DNA from: Rhodoferax sp. AJA081-3
GTDB taxonomy: Bacteria; Pseudomonadota; Gammaproteobacteria; Burkholderiales; Burkholderiaceae_C
Assembly: GCF_017798165.1 (NCBI RefSeq)
Contig: NZ_CP059068.1
Span: 4,836,001 to 4,900,000, forward strand
DNA length: 64,000 nucleotides
Reading direction: 5' to 3'
The notes below the pieces were generated by a model. That model was not told where the DNA came from, made no database searches, and saw nothing but the letters and a program-made list of their open reading frames with translations. The first letter of the stretch is position 1. Each line of letters begins with the position of its first letter. Made by a program: the position numbers and the translations under genes. Below are positions 1 through 7,217 of the stretch, one piece after another.

Positions 1-1
1 T

Positions 2-667
2 GTGCCCACTGTTGTGCTGACCTCGGTACAACCCACACGCAACAACCCGTTTTTTCAGGAAACGGCCCCCGCCTTGTTGGTCAAGCGTGATCTACACGCC
101 CAGTTTGCCCGCCAGTTCTCGAACAGCACTCACACGGTCACCAGCCGCAGCAGCCACCATATTCAGTCGGATGAGCCCCATCTGGTGGTCGCCGCCATCC
201 AACAGGTCATCACCAGCCTGACGGTGGAAGCAGAAAAACAAGCCCGCCAGAAAGCCAAACAGTTGGCACGCCAAGCGGTGATGGCGTCGCTGGAAAAGGC
301 GGGTGCCGAGTTGCAGGCCAACCAGGCCCAGGCGGCCAAAGACACGGTGCACGCGGCGCTCAAGGCCTCCGCGTTTTCCGAGGCTGAGATCAACCAACTG
401 GGCTTTGACGTGCTGGGCAAAGCCAAACAGCCCGTGTTGGCAGAGCTGGTGCTGGGCTTTAACGTGATCCAGTTCCCGCAGTCGGACAATGCCTATGACA
501 GCCATGGCGAAGCCTTGCTGGAACTGCGCCGCCCGCTGGACGCCAAAGCGCAGTTCCTGAAAGCCGTAGAGCTAGGCAAGGCCAACTCACAACGTAGCCC
601 CAAGGCACTGCGCGGTTTTGAGGAGAATCTGCAAAAGGCAGAGGCGGCCATCAAGGCGACGCCCTAA
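2..667 (+). CDS. alpha/beta hydrolase, C-terminal part (5' end outside window)
   Basis: The reading frame is open to the window edge, so this is probably the C-terminal part of a larger alpha/beta hydrolase; the GTG at base 2 is unlikely to be the true start. The stretch SSHHIQSDEPHLVVAAI near residue 50 has the look of the catalytic-histidine region that ends many alpha/beta hydrolases. It is followed by an Ala/Lys/Gln-rich helical part (residues 75-120). The C-terminus (NAYDSHGEALLELRRPLDAK and on) resembles a single TPR-like unit, as found at the end of some hydrolase and beta-lactamase-like proteins. Substrate unknown. The blaI-like gene follows 19 bases downstream and may be cotranscribed. 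Confidence 0.6.
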   Translation: MPTVVLTSVQPTRNNPFFQETAPALLVKRDLHAQFARQFSNSTHTVTSRSSHHIQSDEPHLVVAAIQQVITSLTVEAEKQARQKAKQLARQAVMASLEKAGAELQANQAQAAKDTVHAALKASAFSEAEINQLGFDVLGKAKQPVLAELVLGFNVIQFPQSDNAYDSHGEALLELRRPLDAKAQFLKAVELGKANSQRSPKALRGFEENLQKAEAAIKATP

Positions 668-686
668 ACAGAACAAGGACCTACCT

Positions 687-1073
687 ATGGAAAAAGTCAG
701 TATCGAAGACCTGCCCTGGCGCGAGCGCCAGGTGATGGACGTGGTCTACCGCCTGAACGAGGCGACCGCCACCCAGATTCAGGAACAACTGGAAGAGCCC
801 CCCAGCAACTCCGCCATCCGCGCCATGCTCAGTCGGCTGGAGGAAAAGGGTGTGTTGACCCACCGGGAGGATGGCCAGCGCTACCTGTACAAAGCCGTTC
901 AGGCAAAGAAAAAGGTGGCGGATTCTGCGTTGAAGAAATTGGTAGGCGTCTTTTTTAACGACTCGCCCACCTCGGCCGCCACCGCTTTGTTGGGCATGTC
1001 GGGCAAGCTCAGCGCGCAAGAGATAGACCAGTTGCAAGCCCTGATCGACAAGGCCAAACAAGAGGGGCGTTAG
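687..1073 (+). CDS. BlaI/MecI-family transcriptional regulator
   Basis: A 128-residue winged-helix repressor of the BlaI/MecI/CopY type. The N-terminal part (LPWRERQVMDVVYRLNEATATQIQEQL, then the recognition helix SNSAIRAMLSRLEEKGVLTH) is the typical DNA-binding domain, and the C-terminal helices would dimerise. The ATG at 687 is chosen because AAGGA lies 8 bases upstream and because the family starts just before this domain; a longer frame to 618 would add an unrelated basic leader. The stop codon is 2 bases before the M56 peptidase gene. In known systems the membrane peptidase inactivates the repressor by proteolysis, so the two genes probably form one signalling pair. The regulated target cannot be seen. 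Confidence 0.9.
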   Translation: MEKVSIEDLPWRERQVMDVVYRLNEATATQIQEQLEEPPSNSAIRAMLSRLEEKGVLTHREDGQRYLYKAVQAKKKVADSALKKLVGVFFNDSPTSAATALLGMSGKLSAQEIDQLQALIDKAKQEGR

Positions 1074-1075
1074 CC

Positions 1076-2659
1076 ATGAACCCCGCGTCGCAGCCGTGGA
1101 CGGTGCTGGACCTGATCAGCGTGGTGAGCAAGAGCAGCGTGGTGCTGCTGGTCTTGTTGTTGGTCTTGGCCGTGTTGCGCCACCAGTCCGCCGCGCGCCG
1201 TGTGGTCGCAGCCCAGTTGGGCCTGGCTGCGCTGCTGGCTTTGCCCTTGGTCTGGAGCCTGTTGCCCAGTGCCACGGTGGCATTGCCGCTGGCCTGGTCC
1301 GCCGTGACCGATGCACCTCTGGTATTGCCAGATTTGCCGGGCCTTGCTGTGTTGGCCGCGCCGCCTTCGGGCGATGATGCGGATGGCATGTCTGTGCCCT
1401 TCGTGCTGGTGTGGGTGTATGCGGTGGTGGTAGGTTTGTTACTGCTGCAGTGGGGTATTGCCACTTTGCGTTTGGCGCGCTTGAAACAGGCACAGTCGGG
1501 TGTGGCGACAGACCCAGGTTTACATCCAGCACACCAGCGCTGGCTGGCCACACTGGAGCAATTGCGCGCAGCATTTGGCATCCAACGCCCGGTCCAACTG
1601 CTGGTGTCGGACCAGGTGCGCGCACCCGTCAGTTGGGGCGTGTTGCGCCCGGTCATATTGGTCGACACGGTCACGGTGCAGAACATTGCGCCCGATGACG
1701 TCTTACGCCACGAGCTGGCCCATATCGCCCGGTTGGACTGGCTGAGCCTGATGCTGGCGCGCATGGTGGTGGCCCTGTATTGGTTTCACCCTCTGGCCTG
1801 GCTGATGCTGCGGCAGCTGCAGTTCAACATGGAATGCGCCACCGATGACGCGGTGATAAAAACTGGGGGAGTGCCCTCGGCCTACGCCAAAACCTTGATC
1901 ACCATCTCGCAGTTGGCGCACCGCCCCGAGCGCTGGGTCACACCACTGGCAGCCCAAGGCAAGACCTTAGCCACCCGCATCATGGCCATTCTGGAGCCCC
2001 ATCGCCAACGCCAGCCGGTCAGCCCGCGCAGTTGGATGTTGGGAGTTGTCGCCACCCTGGCCATAACCCTGCCGCTGGGCAGCGTAGCGCTGGTTGGTGA
2101 GCAATACCGTTGGCCCGACACGCTGTTCGCCCAGCCCAACCAGCTTGCAAACGGCGCAGGCCAAACGGCAGCCGATGAACTGGACAAACTGGGCAACCCC
2201 AACTACACCGCACTGGCCCGCGCCTTGCGATTGGGCGACTTTGAACAACGCCACGCCCTTGGCAGCGAATCGTTCAAACAGCGCGCCGCCATCGCCCCCT
2301 TGGTCTTGGCCCTACACGATGCGAATGCCTCCACCCGCCGTCTGGCGATGTGGGGATTAGGGGAAATGCGCTTTGCCGAAACCGGCCCGGTCATCGCGGG
2401 CATGCTGAAAGACCCCGAGCCCCTGGTGCGCGCCGAGGCTGCACGTGCTTTGGCCGAACTGCAGAACCGCGCCTGGACGTTTCACATCACGCCCTTGCTG
2501 CAAGATACCCAGCCCGTGGTGCGCGCCAACGCCGCACATGCGCTGGGTGACCTGGCTGACCCGCGCAGCTTGCCGGCGTTGTACCAGGCTTTGCAGGACA
2601 AGGATGAAAAAGTGCTGTCGGAGGTGCGGTGGGCGATCCGCGAAGTGCAGGGCGGGTAG
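1076..2659 (+). CDS. M56 (BlaR1/MecR1-like) membrane metallopeptidase with C-terminal HEAT repeats
   Basis: A 527-residue membrane protein. Hydrophobic segments lie near residues 20-65 and 105-130, the zinc motif HELAH at residues 212-216, and another membrane segment just after it. This is the BlaR1/MecR1 M56 topology. Instead of a penicillin-binding sensor domain, the C-terminal third (about residues 400-527) carries HEAT-like repeats: RLAMWGLGEMR, VRAEAARALAEL and VRANAAHALGDL recur at regular spacing. The HEAT part may sense a protein partner; this is inference. It starts 2 bases after the blaI-like stop codon, so the pair is surely cotranscribed. Confidence 0.9.
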   Translation: MNPASQPWTVLDLISVVSKSSVVLLVLLLVLAVLRHQSAARRVVAAQLGLAALLALPLVWSLLPSATVALPLAWSAVTDAPLVLPDLPGLAVLAAPPSGDDADGMSVPFVLVWVYAVVVGLLLLQWGIATLRLARLKQAQSGVATDPGLHPAHQRWLATLEQLRAAFGIQRPVQLLVSDQVRAPVSWGVLRPVILVDTVTVQNIAPDDVLRHELAHIARLDWLSLMLARMVVALYWFHPLAWLMLRQLQFNMECATDDAVIKTGGVPSAYAKTLITISQLAHRPERWVTPLAAQGKTLATRIMAILEPHRQRQPVSPRSWMLGVVATLAITLPLGSVALVGEQYRWPDTLFAQPNQLANGAGQTAADELDKLGNPNYTALARALRLGDFEQRHALGSESFKQRAAIAPLVLALHDANASTRRLAMWGLGEMRFAETGPVIAGMLKDPEPLVRAEAARALAELQNRAWTFHITPLLQDTQPVVRANAAHALGDLADPRSLPALYQALQDKDEKVLSEVRWAIREVQGG

Positions 2660-2700
2660 GGCGAATAGGCAGACCGTCGTGGTGCGCGTACAGTACCCCC

Positions 2701-3651
2701 ATGCAATCAATTCTTGTGTTGGGTGGGACTGGCTTTGTCGGTACCCAGGTTTGTAGACAACTGGTGCGCCAGGGCCTGAGTGTGACGCTGCCCACGCGGC
2801 GCGGCGGCAACGCGCGCCACCTGCAGCATCTGCCCGGTGTGACCGTGCTGGAGATGGACGTGCACGACGAAGCCGCGCTGGCCCGTGCCGCCGCTGGCCA
2901 CGACGCCATGGTTAACCTGATCGCCATCCTGCACGGCAACGCCGCCGCTTTTGACAAGGCCCATGTGGTGCTGCCCCAAAAACTGGCCCGGGTCTGCCAA
3001 GCACAGGCCATTGGCAAACTGGTGCATGTGAGCGCGCTCGGCGCCAACGATGCCCGGCCGGGTCAGGCCCCATCGGAATACCTGCGCAGCAAAGGCCGTG
3101 GAGAAGCCGTGTTGCACCGCGCCGCCGCTGAATCTGCCTTGGATCTGACCGTGCTGCGCCCCAGCGTGATTTTTGGCGCGCAAGACCAGTTTCTGAACCT
3201 CTTTGCCCGCCTGCAGGCCGTCTTCCCGGTCATGCCGTTGGCTGGTGCCCATGCGCGGTTTCAGCCCGTGTGGGTGGACGATGTGGCCGCGGCCATTGTG
3301 TGCAGTTTGCAGCGCAGCGTGTTGCGCCAAGCCTCGGGAGGGGCCGTGCGCGTCGTAGAGGCCTGCGGCCCCGATGTGTACACCCTGAAAGAACTGGTGC
3401 AAATGGCGGGCCAGTTCAGCGGCGCCAATGGCGGGCGCGGCCGGCCGGTGATTGCCCTGCCCGATGCCTTGGGTCGCTTGCAAGCCCTGCTGATGGAGTT
3501 TGCCCCCGGCCCCACGCTGATGAGCCGCGACAACCTGGATTCGATGAAGGTGGACAACATTGCCACCGGGCTGGTGCCGGGGCTGCAGGCGCTGGGCATT
3601 TCACCTGCGCATTTGGAGCCGATTGCACGGGAGTATTTGCGTCGGGCTTAA
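2701..3651 (+). CDS. NAD(P)-binding protein of the complex I NDUFA9 subunit family
   Basis: A 316-residue atypical short-chain dehydrogenase. The N-terminus ILVLGGTGFVGTQVCRQL carries the Rossmann GxxGxxG motif. VSALGAN, SEYLRSKGRGEAVL (YxxxK) and VLRPSVIFGAQDQFLNLFARL follow the pattern of NDUFA9-like and NmrA-like proteins. The ATG at 2701 puts the Rossmann strand at the usual distance from the N-terminus, whereas the longer open frame adds an arginine-rich leader. In bacteria these proteins are not true complex I subunits. They are thought to bind NAD(P) and perhaps act on quinone or lipid substrates; the reaction is unknown. Confidence 0.88.
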   Translation: MQSILVLGGTGFVGTQVCRQLVRQGLSVTLPTRRGGNARHLQHLPGVTVLEMDVHDEAALARAAAGHDAMVNLIAILHGNAAAFDKAHVVLPQKLARVCQAQAIGKLVHVSALGANDARPGQAPSEYLRSKGRGEAVLHRAAAESALDLTVLRPSVIFGAQDQFLNLFARLQAVFPVMPLAGAHARFQPVWVDDVAAAIVCSLQRSVLRQASGGAVRVVEACGPDVYTLKELVQMAGQFSGANGGRGRPVIALPDALGRLQALLMEFAPGPTLMSRDNLDSMKVDNIATGLVPGLQALGISPAHLEPIAREYLRRA

Positions 3652-3681
3652 ATGGGTGTAATTGGGTGTACTATTGGTTGC

Positions 3682-4731
3682 ATGCTGCGCACCGAGTCCC
3701 TGCAAATCACCCCCGAAGTCTTGCGCCTCATCGCCCGAATTGATGAATTTAAGGGCGCCTGGCGAGCGCTGGGCACCCTGGCCCCGGAGCGCCTATCAGC
3801 CCTGCGCAGAGTCGCCACCATTGAAAGCATAGGCTCATCCACGCGCATTGAGGGCAGCAAGCTATCTGACCGCGAAGTGGAGAAACTGCTCTCCAACTTG
3901 GAGATCAAGACCTTTGAGACCCGCGACGAGCAAGAAGTGGCGGGTTATGCCGAGCTGATGGATTTGGTGTTCAGCGCGTGGCAAGACATCCCGTTTAACG
4001 AAAACCACATCAAGCAGTTGCACCAGACGTTATTGCGCCATAGCGAAAAGGACCAGCGGCACCGGGGTCAGTACAAGACCCATTCCAACAGCGTGGCCGC
4101 CTTCGACGAAAACGGCACCCAGATTGGCATTGTTTTTGAGACGGCTACCCCGTTCGACACGCCGCGTCTGATGAAGGAGTTGGTTAACTGGGTCTCGCAG
4201 GAACGCGACAGCGCGCAACTACACCCCCTGCTGATCATTTCAGTTTTTGTTGTGGTTTTTCTGGAAATTCACCCATTCCAGGATGGCAATGGACGCTTGA
4301 GCCGTGTGCTGACCACCCTGTTGTTGCTGCAGGCAGGCTACGCCTATGTGCCCTACAGCTCGCTGGAAAGCGTGATCGAAGTCAACAAAGAGGCCTATTA
4401 CCTGGCGCTGCGCCAGACGCAGGGCAGCATTCGCACCGCGACGCCCAATTGGCAACCGTGGCTGGTGTTCTTCTTGCGGTCACTGGCTGAGCAGGTGCGC
4501 AGACTGGAGAAGAAGGTCGAGCGCGAAAGGATCGTGCTGGCGACCCTGCCGGAACTGTCCCTGCAAATCATGGAATTCACACGCGAACACGGCCGCATCA
4601 CGATGGCGGGCGCGGTAAAGCTGACCGGGGCGAACCGCAACACGCTCAAACAGCATTTCAGGGCCTTGGTGGAACAGGGGCACCTGCAGACACAAGGTCA
4701 GGGTAGGGGGGCGTGGTATGGATTGGCTTGA
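3682..4731 (+). CDS. Fic-family AMPylase with N-terminal inhibitory motif and C-terminal winged helix
   Basis: A 349-residue Fic protein. The catalytic motif HPFQDGNGR begins at residue 197. The inhibitory motif (S/T)xxxE(G/N) appears as SSTRIEG at residues 52-58, ahead of the Fic core, which marks a class II (N-terminal) auto-inhibited enzyme. The last 70 residues (LSLQIMEFTREHGRITMAGAVKLTGANRNTLKQHF) form a winged-helix DNA-binding domain. Fic enzymes usually transfer AMP to a hydroxyl group of a target protein; the target is unknown. No convincing ribosome binding site precedes either candidate start (3652 or 3682); 3682 fits the family N-terminus. No antitoxin gene is adjacent, as expected when the inhibitory helix is in cis. 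Confidence 0.92.
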   Translation: MLRTESLQITPEVLRLIARIDEFKGAWRALGTLAPERLSALRRVATIESIGSSTRIEGSKLSDREVEKLLSNLEIKTFETRDEQEVAGYAELMDLVFSAWQDIPFNENHIKQLHQTLLRHSEKDQRHRGQYKTHSNSVAAFDENGTQIGIVFETATPFDTPRLMKELVNWVSQERDSAQLHPLLIISVFVVVFLEIHPFQDGNGRLSRVLTTLLLLQAGYAYVPYSSLESVIEVNKEAYYLALRQTQGSIRTATPNWQPWLVFFLRSLAEQVRRLEKKVERERIVLATLPELSLQIMEFTREHGRITMAGAVKLTGANRNTLKQHFRALVEQGHLQTQGQGRGAWYGLA

Positions 4732-4802
4732 ACACACATGCTGTCTGGCAACCCTGCGCTACGGTCATCCGCATGGCCTTGGGCCACTATCAAAAGCGTC
4801 GG

Positions 4803-5147
4803 TTAGAGCACCTTGACCTTGCCCATCCACATGTCCTTGTACATGACCCAATCGCCCAAAAAGCTGTACAGCGGGCGTTTGAAGGAGGCCGGCTTGTTTT
4901 TCTCAAACCCAAAGTGCCCGATCCAGGCGCAGGCATAACCGCAGAACAGGCCCAGCAGCAGGTACAGCGGGTTGCCGGTGGCAACCATGAAACCCACGCA
5001 CACCAGGCCCAGGCTGGAGCCCAAGAAGTGCAGGCGGCGGCAGGCCAGGTTGCTGTGCTCGCCCAGGTAGAAGGGGTAGAACTCGGCGAAGCTGGACATT
5101 TGTTTGATGTCTGCCTGCGGGGCGGTGGTTGTTTGGGTGGTGTCCAT
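4803..5147 (-). CDS. DUF962/Mpo1-like membrane protein
   Basis: A 114-residue protein with a soluble N-terminus, two hydrophobic stretches (LHFLGSSLGLVCVGFMVATG and LYLLLGLFCGYACAWIGHFG) and a basic end. The pattern FYPFYLGEHSN..RRLHFLG...GHFGFEKNKPASFKRP is that of DUF962. The eukaryotic relative Mpo1 is a dioxygenase that alpha-oxidises 2-hydroxy fatty acids. The two conserved His-containing stretches are present, so an iron-dependent lipid role is possible but unproven. The start at 5147 is supported by AAGGAG nearby; a longer frame to 5198 lacks this. It is divergent from the hydrolase gene to the right. Confidence 0.85.
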   Translation of the reverse strand: MDTTQTTTAPQADIKQMSSFAEFYPFYLGEHSNLACRRLHFLGSSLGLVCVGFMVATGNPLYLLLGLFCGYACAWIGHFGFEKNKPASFKRPLYSFLGDWVMYKDMWMGKVKVL

Positions 5148-5265
5148 GGCTGTCTCCTTGTTATGCCGCCATTTTGACGCGGTTATTGGGCGGCGCACGG
5201 CTTGCGGCCTACCCAGTAACGCGGGCTATACACTTTTCGGGCATAAAACAAAGGGAGGCACGGAC

Positions 5266-6084
5266 GTGACCCAGACAACAACCAAGATGGCGGTCCAAGG
5301 CACCGAAGTTCTCATCGAAGGCCAGGGGGAAGAGGCCATCGTCTGCATCCACGGCTGGCCCGACACCCACCGCCTGTGGGACCGCACCGTGCAGGCCCTG
5401 CAGGGGCGCTATCGCTGCGTGCGCTTCACGCTGCCGGGCTTTGAAGGCCCGCCACCGCAGGGCCAGAGGGCGCTGACGCTGGCCGAGCTGACCGCGCGCC
5501 TGCTGGCCATTGTGGGTGCCGTGAGCCCGGGGCAGCCTGTAACCCTGCTGCTGCACGACTGGGGCTGCGTGTTCGGCTATGAGCTGGCCGCCCGCCACCC
5601 CGAGCGCGTGGCCCGCATCGTGGCGGTGGACATTGGCGATGCACGCTCACCAAGATTCCTGAAAACCCTGGGCGCCAAGCCAAAACTGATGATCGTTTTC
5701 TACCAATTCTGGCTAGCCAAATGCTGGGTGCTAGGCCGCTTCTTCAGCGCCCGCTTTGCCGACTACTGGACCCGCATGATGGCGCGCCTGCTGGGCAGCC
5801 CCACGCCGCAGGCCAGCATCCACTGGTACATGAACTACCCCTACGCCATGACCTGGCTGCGCCTGGGTGGCGGCCTGGGTGGTCTGGCACCGTTTGCGCC
5901 GCATTGCCCCATGCTGTACGTGTATGGCCAGCGCAAACCCTTCATGTTCCATTCGCAGGCTTGGGTGGACGAACTCAACGCCAAACCCTGCAGCCGCGCC
6001 GTGGGGCTGCCCACTGGCCACTGGGTCATGGTGGAGCAGCCGCAGGCGTATGAATCGGAGTTGCTGGGGTGGTTGGGGAGGTAG
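5266..6084 (+). CDS. alpha/beta hydrolase of the epoxide hydrolase/dehalogenase type
   Basis: A 272-residue alpha/beta hydrolase. The oxyanion-hole region CIHGWPD follows strand 3. The nucleophile elbow reads HDWGC, with Asp98 in the nucleophile place rather than serine; this is typical of epoxide hydrolases and haloalkane dehalogenases. The catalytic histidine is His252 in TGHWVMVEQP. The GTG start at 5266 is chosen because GGGAGG lies 8 bases upstream; ATG at 5287 is the alternative. An internal hydrophobic cap (about residues 140-200) contains many aromatic residues. Substrate unknown. The gene stands alone and is followed by a family A repeat. Confidence 0.85.
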   Translation: MTQTTTKMAVQGTEVLIEGQGEEAIVCIHGWPDTHRLWDRTVQALQGRYRCVRFTLPGFEGPPPQGQRALTLAELTARLLAIVGAVSPGQPVTLLLHDWGCVFGYELAARHPERVARIVAVDIGDARSPRFLKTLGAKPKLMIVFYQFWLAKCWVLGRFFSARFADYWTRMMARLLGSPTPQASIHWYMNYPYAMTWLRLGGGLGGLAPFAPHCPMLYVYGQRKPFMFHSQAWVDELNAKPCSRAVGLPTGHWVMVEQPQAYESELLGWLGR

Positions 6085-6103
6085 AAGGCCGCCTCGTGTG
6101 CTT

Positions 6104-6167
6104 TGCAGCTACTATGTTTTTGATAGCTGCTTGCGCTCATTCCACGGGGGCTAGAGGCCGATTTGGC
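6104..6167 (+). repeat. family A short palindromic repeat, copy 1
   Basis: The copy contains a small palindrome (GCTACTATG...GATAGC) followed by a GCGCT segment and the conserved tail GGGGGCTAGAGGCC. It matches copies near 12010, 15989, 46344 and 55134 in this window. It lies just after the hydrolase stop codon and marks the left edge of the restriction-modification island. Confidence 0.8.
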
Positions 6168-6225
6168 TTCAGTGAATCCGTCAAATCGGGTTGCAAATCC
6201 ACTGGACACGCTGTTCAAGCCTGCT

Positions 6226-6753
6226 TTAATACCGGCGCCTAGTATTAAACAAAACTTTGCTTGGGTAGGTGACGGCGTTGAGTACCTGCCAGGTGATGAG
6301 CTTGGCCATCACCGCAGTCTTGCCCGAGCCGGTGGCCATCTTGTTGCACACCCGCTCGAACGGGCCGCCGTCGCCCTGTAGGAACACTCCTTGGCGGTAG
6401 GAGGCCGTTGCCTCTACCCACCAGATCTGTGTCTCCACCGCCTCCAGCTGGCAGTAGTAGAAGGAATTGGTGCGCACCCCAGCCGTTTGGTCGCGCCAGT
6501 GCTCCAGCAGCTGGCGCGTGATGGTCGTTACGCCGGGATAGTCATCGGCACGCCAGGCATCGACACGGTTGCGGATCTCGTTGACCTGCTCCAACACCTC
6601 CACGCGCCGCGTGTTGTTGCGAACGTCGTAGATCTCGTAGCTGGCCGGCCGGCGGCCCTCGATCAGCGCCAGGGTGCCGTCGTTCTGCTGCTGCCAATGG
6701 CGCTTCGGAACGACGAAGGGCGAGTTGATGATGACGTTGCCGGGGCGCTTCAT
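6226..6753 (-). pseudogene. truncated type III-like restriction subunit (Res, BPTD_3080-like)
   Basis: The first 165 or so residues read as the N-terminus of a large restriction helicase: NVIINSPFVVPKRHW, then NSFYYCQLEAVETQIWW, then NKMATGSGKTAVMAKLITW with the Walker A motif at residues 141-148. Such subunits are normally about 1000 residues. Here the similarity ends after LNAVTYP (about base 6265) and the frame closes 11 residues later in unrelated AT-richer DNA. The DEAD-box motif, the remaining helicase motifs and the nuclease domain are missing, so cleavage activity is almost certainly lost. The start at 6753 overlaps the stop codon of the upstream gene (ATGA), which shows the original operon order. 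Confidence 0.85.
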
Positions 6754-7217
6754 GCAGCCCCCTTCGGAGCGGTTGCCTGCGGCGGGGGGCACAGGGCCCG
6801 CAGTTCATCAAAGTCGCCGATGGCCCTAGCGGAAATCTCGGCCCAGGCCCGCGCGAAGGCGGGGCGCCGCAGGTTCGACTCGATGCCATCCTTCCACAGC
6901 ACCCAGGTATCCGCCCTGATGCGGCCCTGCTTGTGCAAGAACACCTGCTGGTTGCACAGGTCAAAGTAGCGATAGAACACGGGTAGAACATTGGCCACGT
7001 CCTTCGCGCTCATCTCCAAGCCGAGCAGTGCGTCCAGCGGCAGATCCTTGGCGATGTCACGGTACTCGTCCACCAGCCCGTCCTCGAAGCTGGTCACGCT
7101 CTGCTGCTCCAGCAGGCGCAACTGGCGGACAGCTGCCCAGGCGCCGAAGGCGGTGAAGACGGCGGCGATAGCGGTGGCGACGTTGGACGCGCCTTGAAGG
7201 AGGTCGGCGACGCTCAT
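6750..7217 (-). CDS. small membrane-anchored protein of the restriction-modification operon
   Basis: A 155-residue protein I cannot assign to a named family. The N-terminus (about residues 8-32, NVATAIAAVFTAFGAWAAV) is a single membrane helix. The rest is soluble and rich in acidic residues and leucine (SFEDGLVDEYRDIAKDLP, LPVFYRYFDLCNQQVFLHK). Both ends overlap neighbours by an ATGA: its start overlaps the methyltransferase stop and its stop overlaps the Res start. It is therefore translationally coupled and belongs to the system. N-terminal helix proteins of this shape are often found as accessory genes of defence operons; its role is unknown. Confidence 0.8.
   Translation of the reverse strand: MSVADLLQGASNVATAIAAVFTAFGAWAAVRQLRLLEQQSVTSFEDGLVDEYRDIAKDLPLDALLGLEMSAKDVANVLPVFYRYFDLCNQQVFLHKQGRIRADTWVLWKDGIESNLRRPAFARAWAEISARAIGDFDELRALCPPPQATAPKGAA

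Noticed and set aside
4713..5177. A 154-codon plus-strand frame opposite the DUF962 gene
   Set aside because: The minus-strand product matches a known family with membrane helices and ribosome binding site; this one is Gln/Gly-rich without features.
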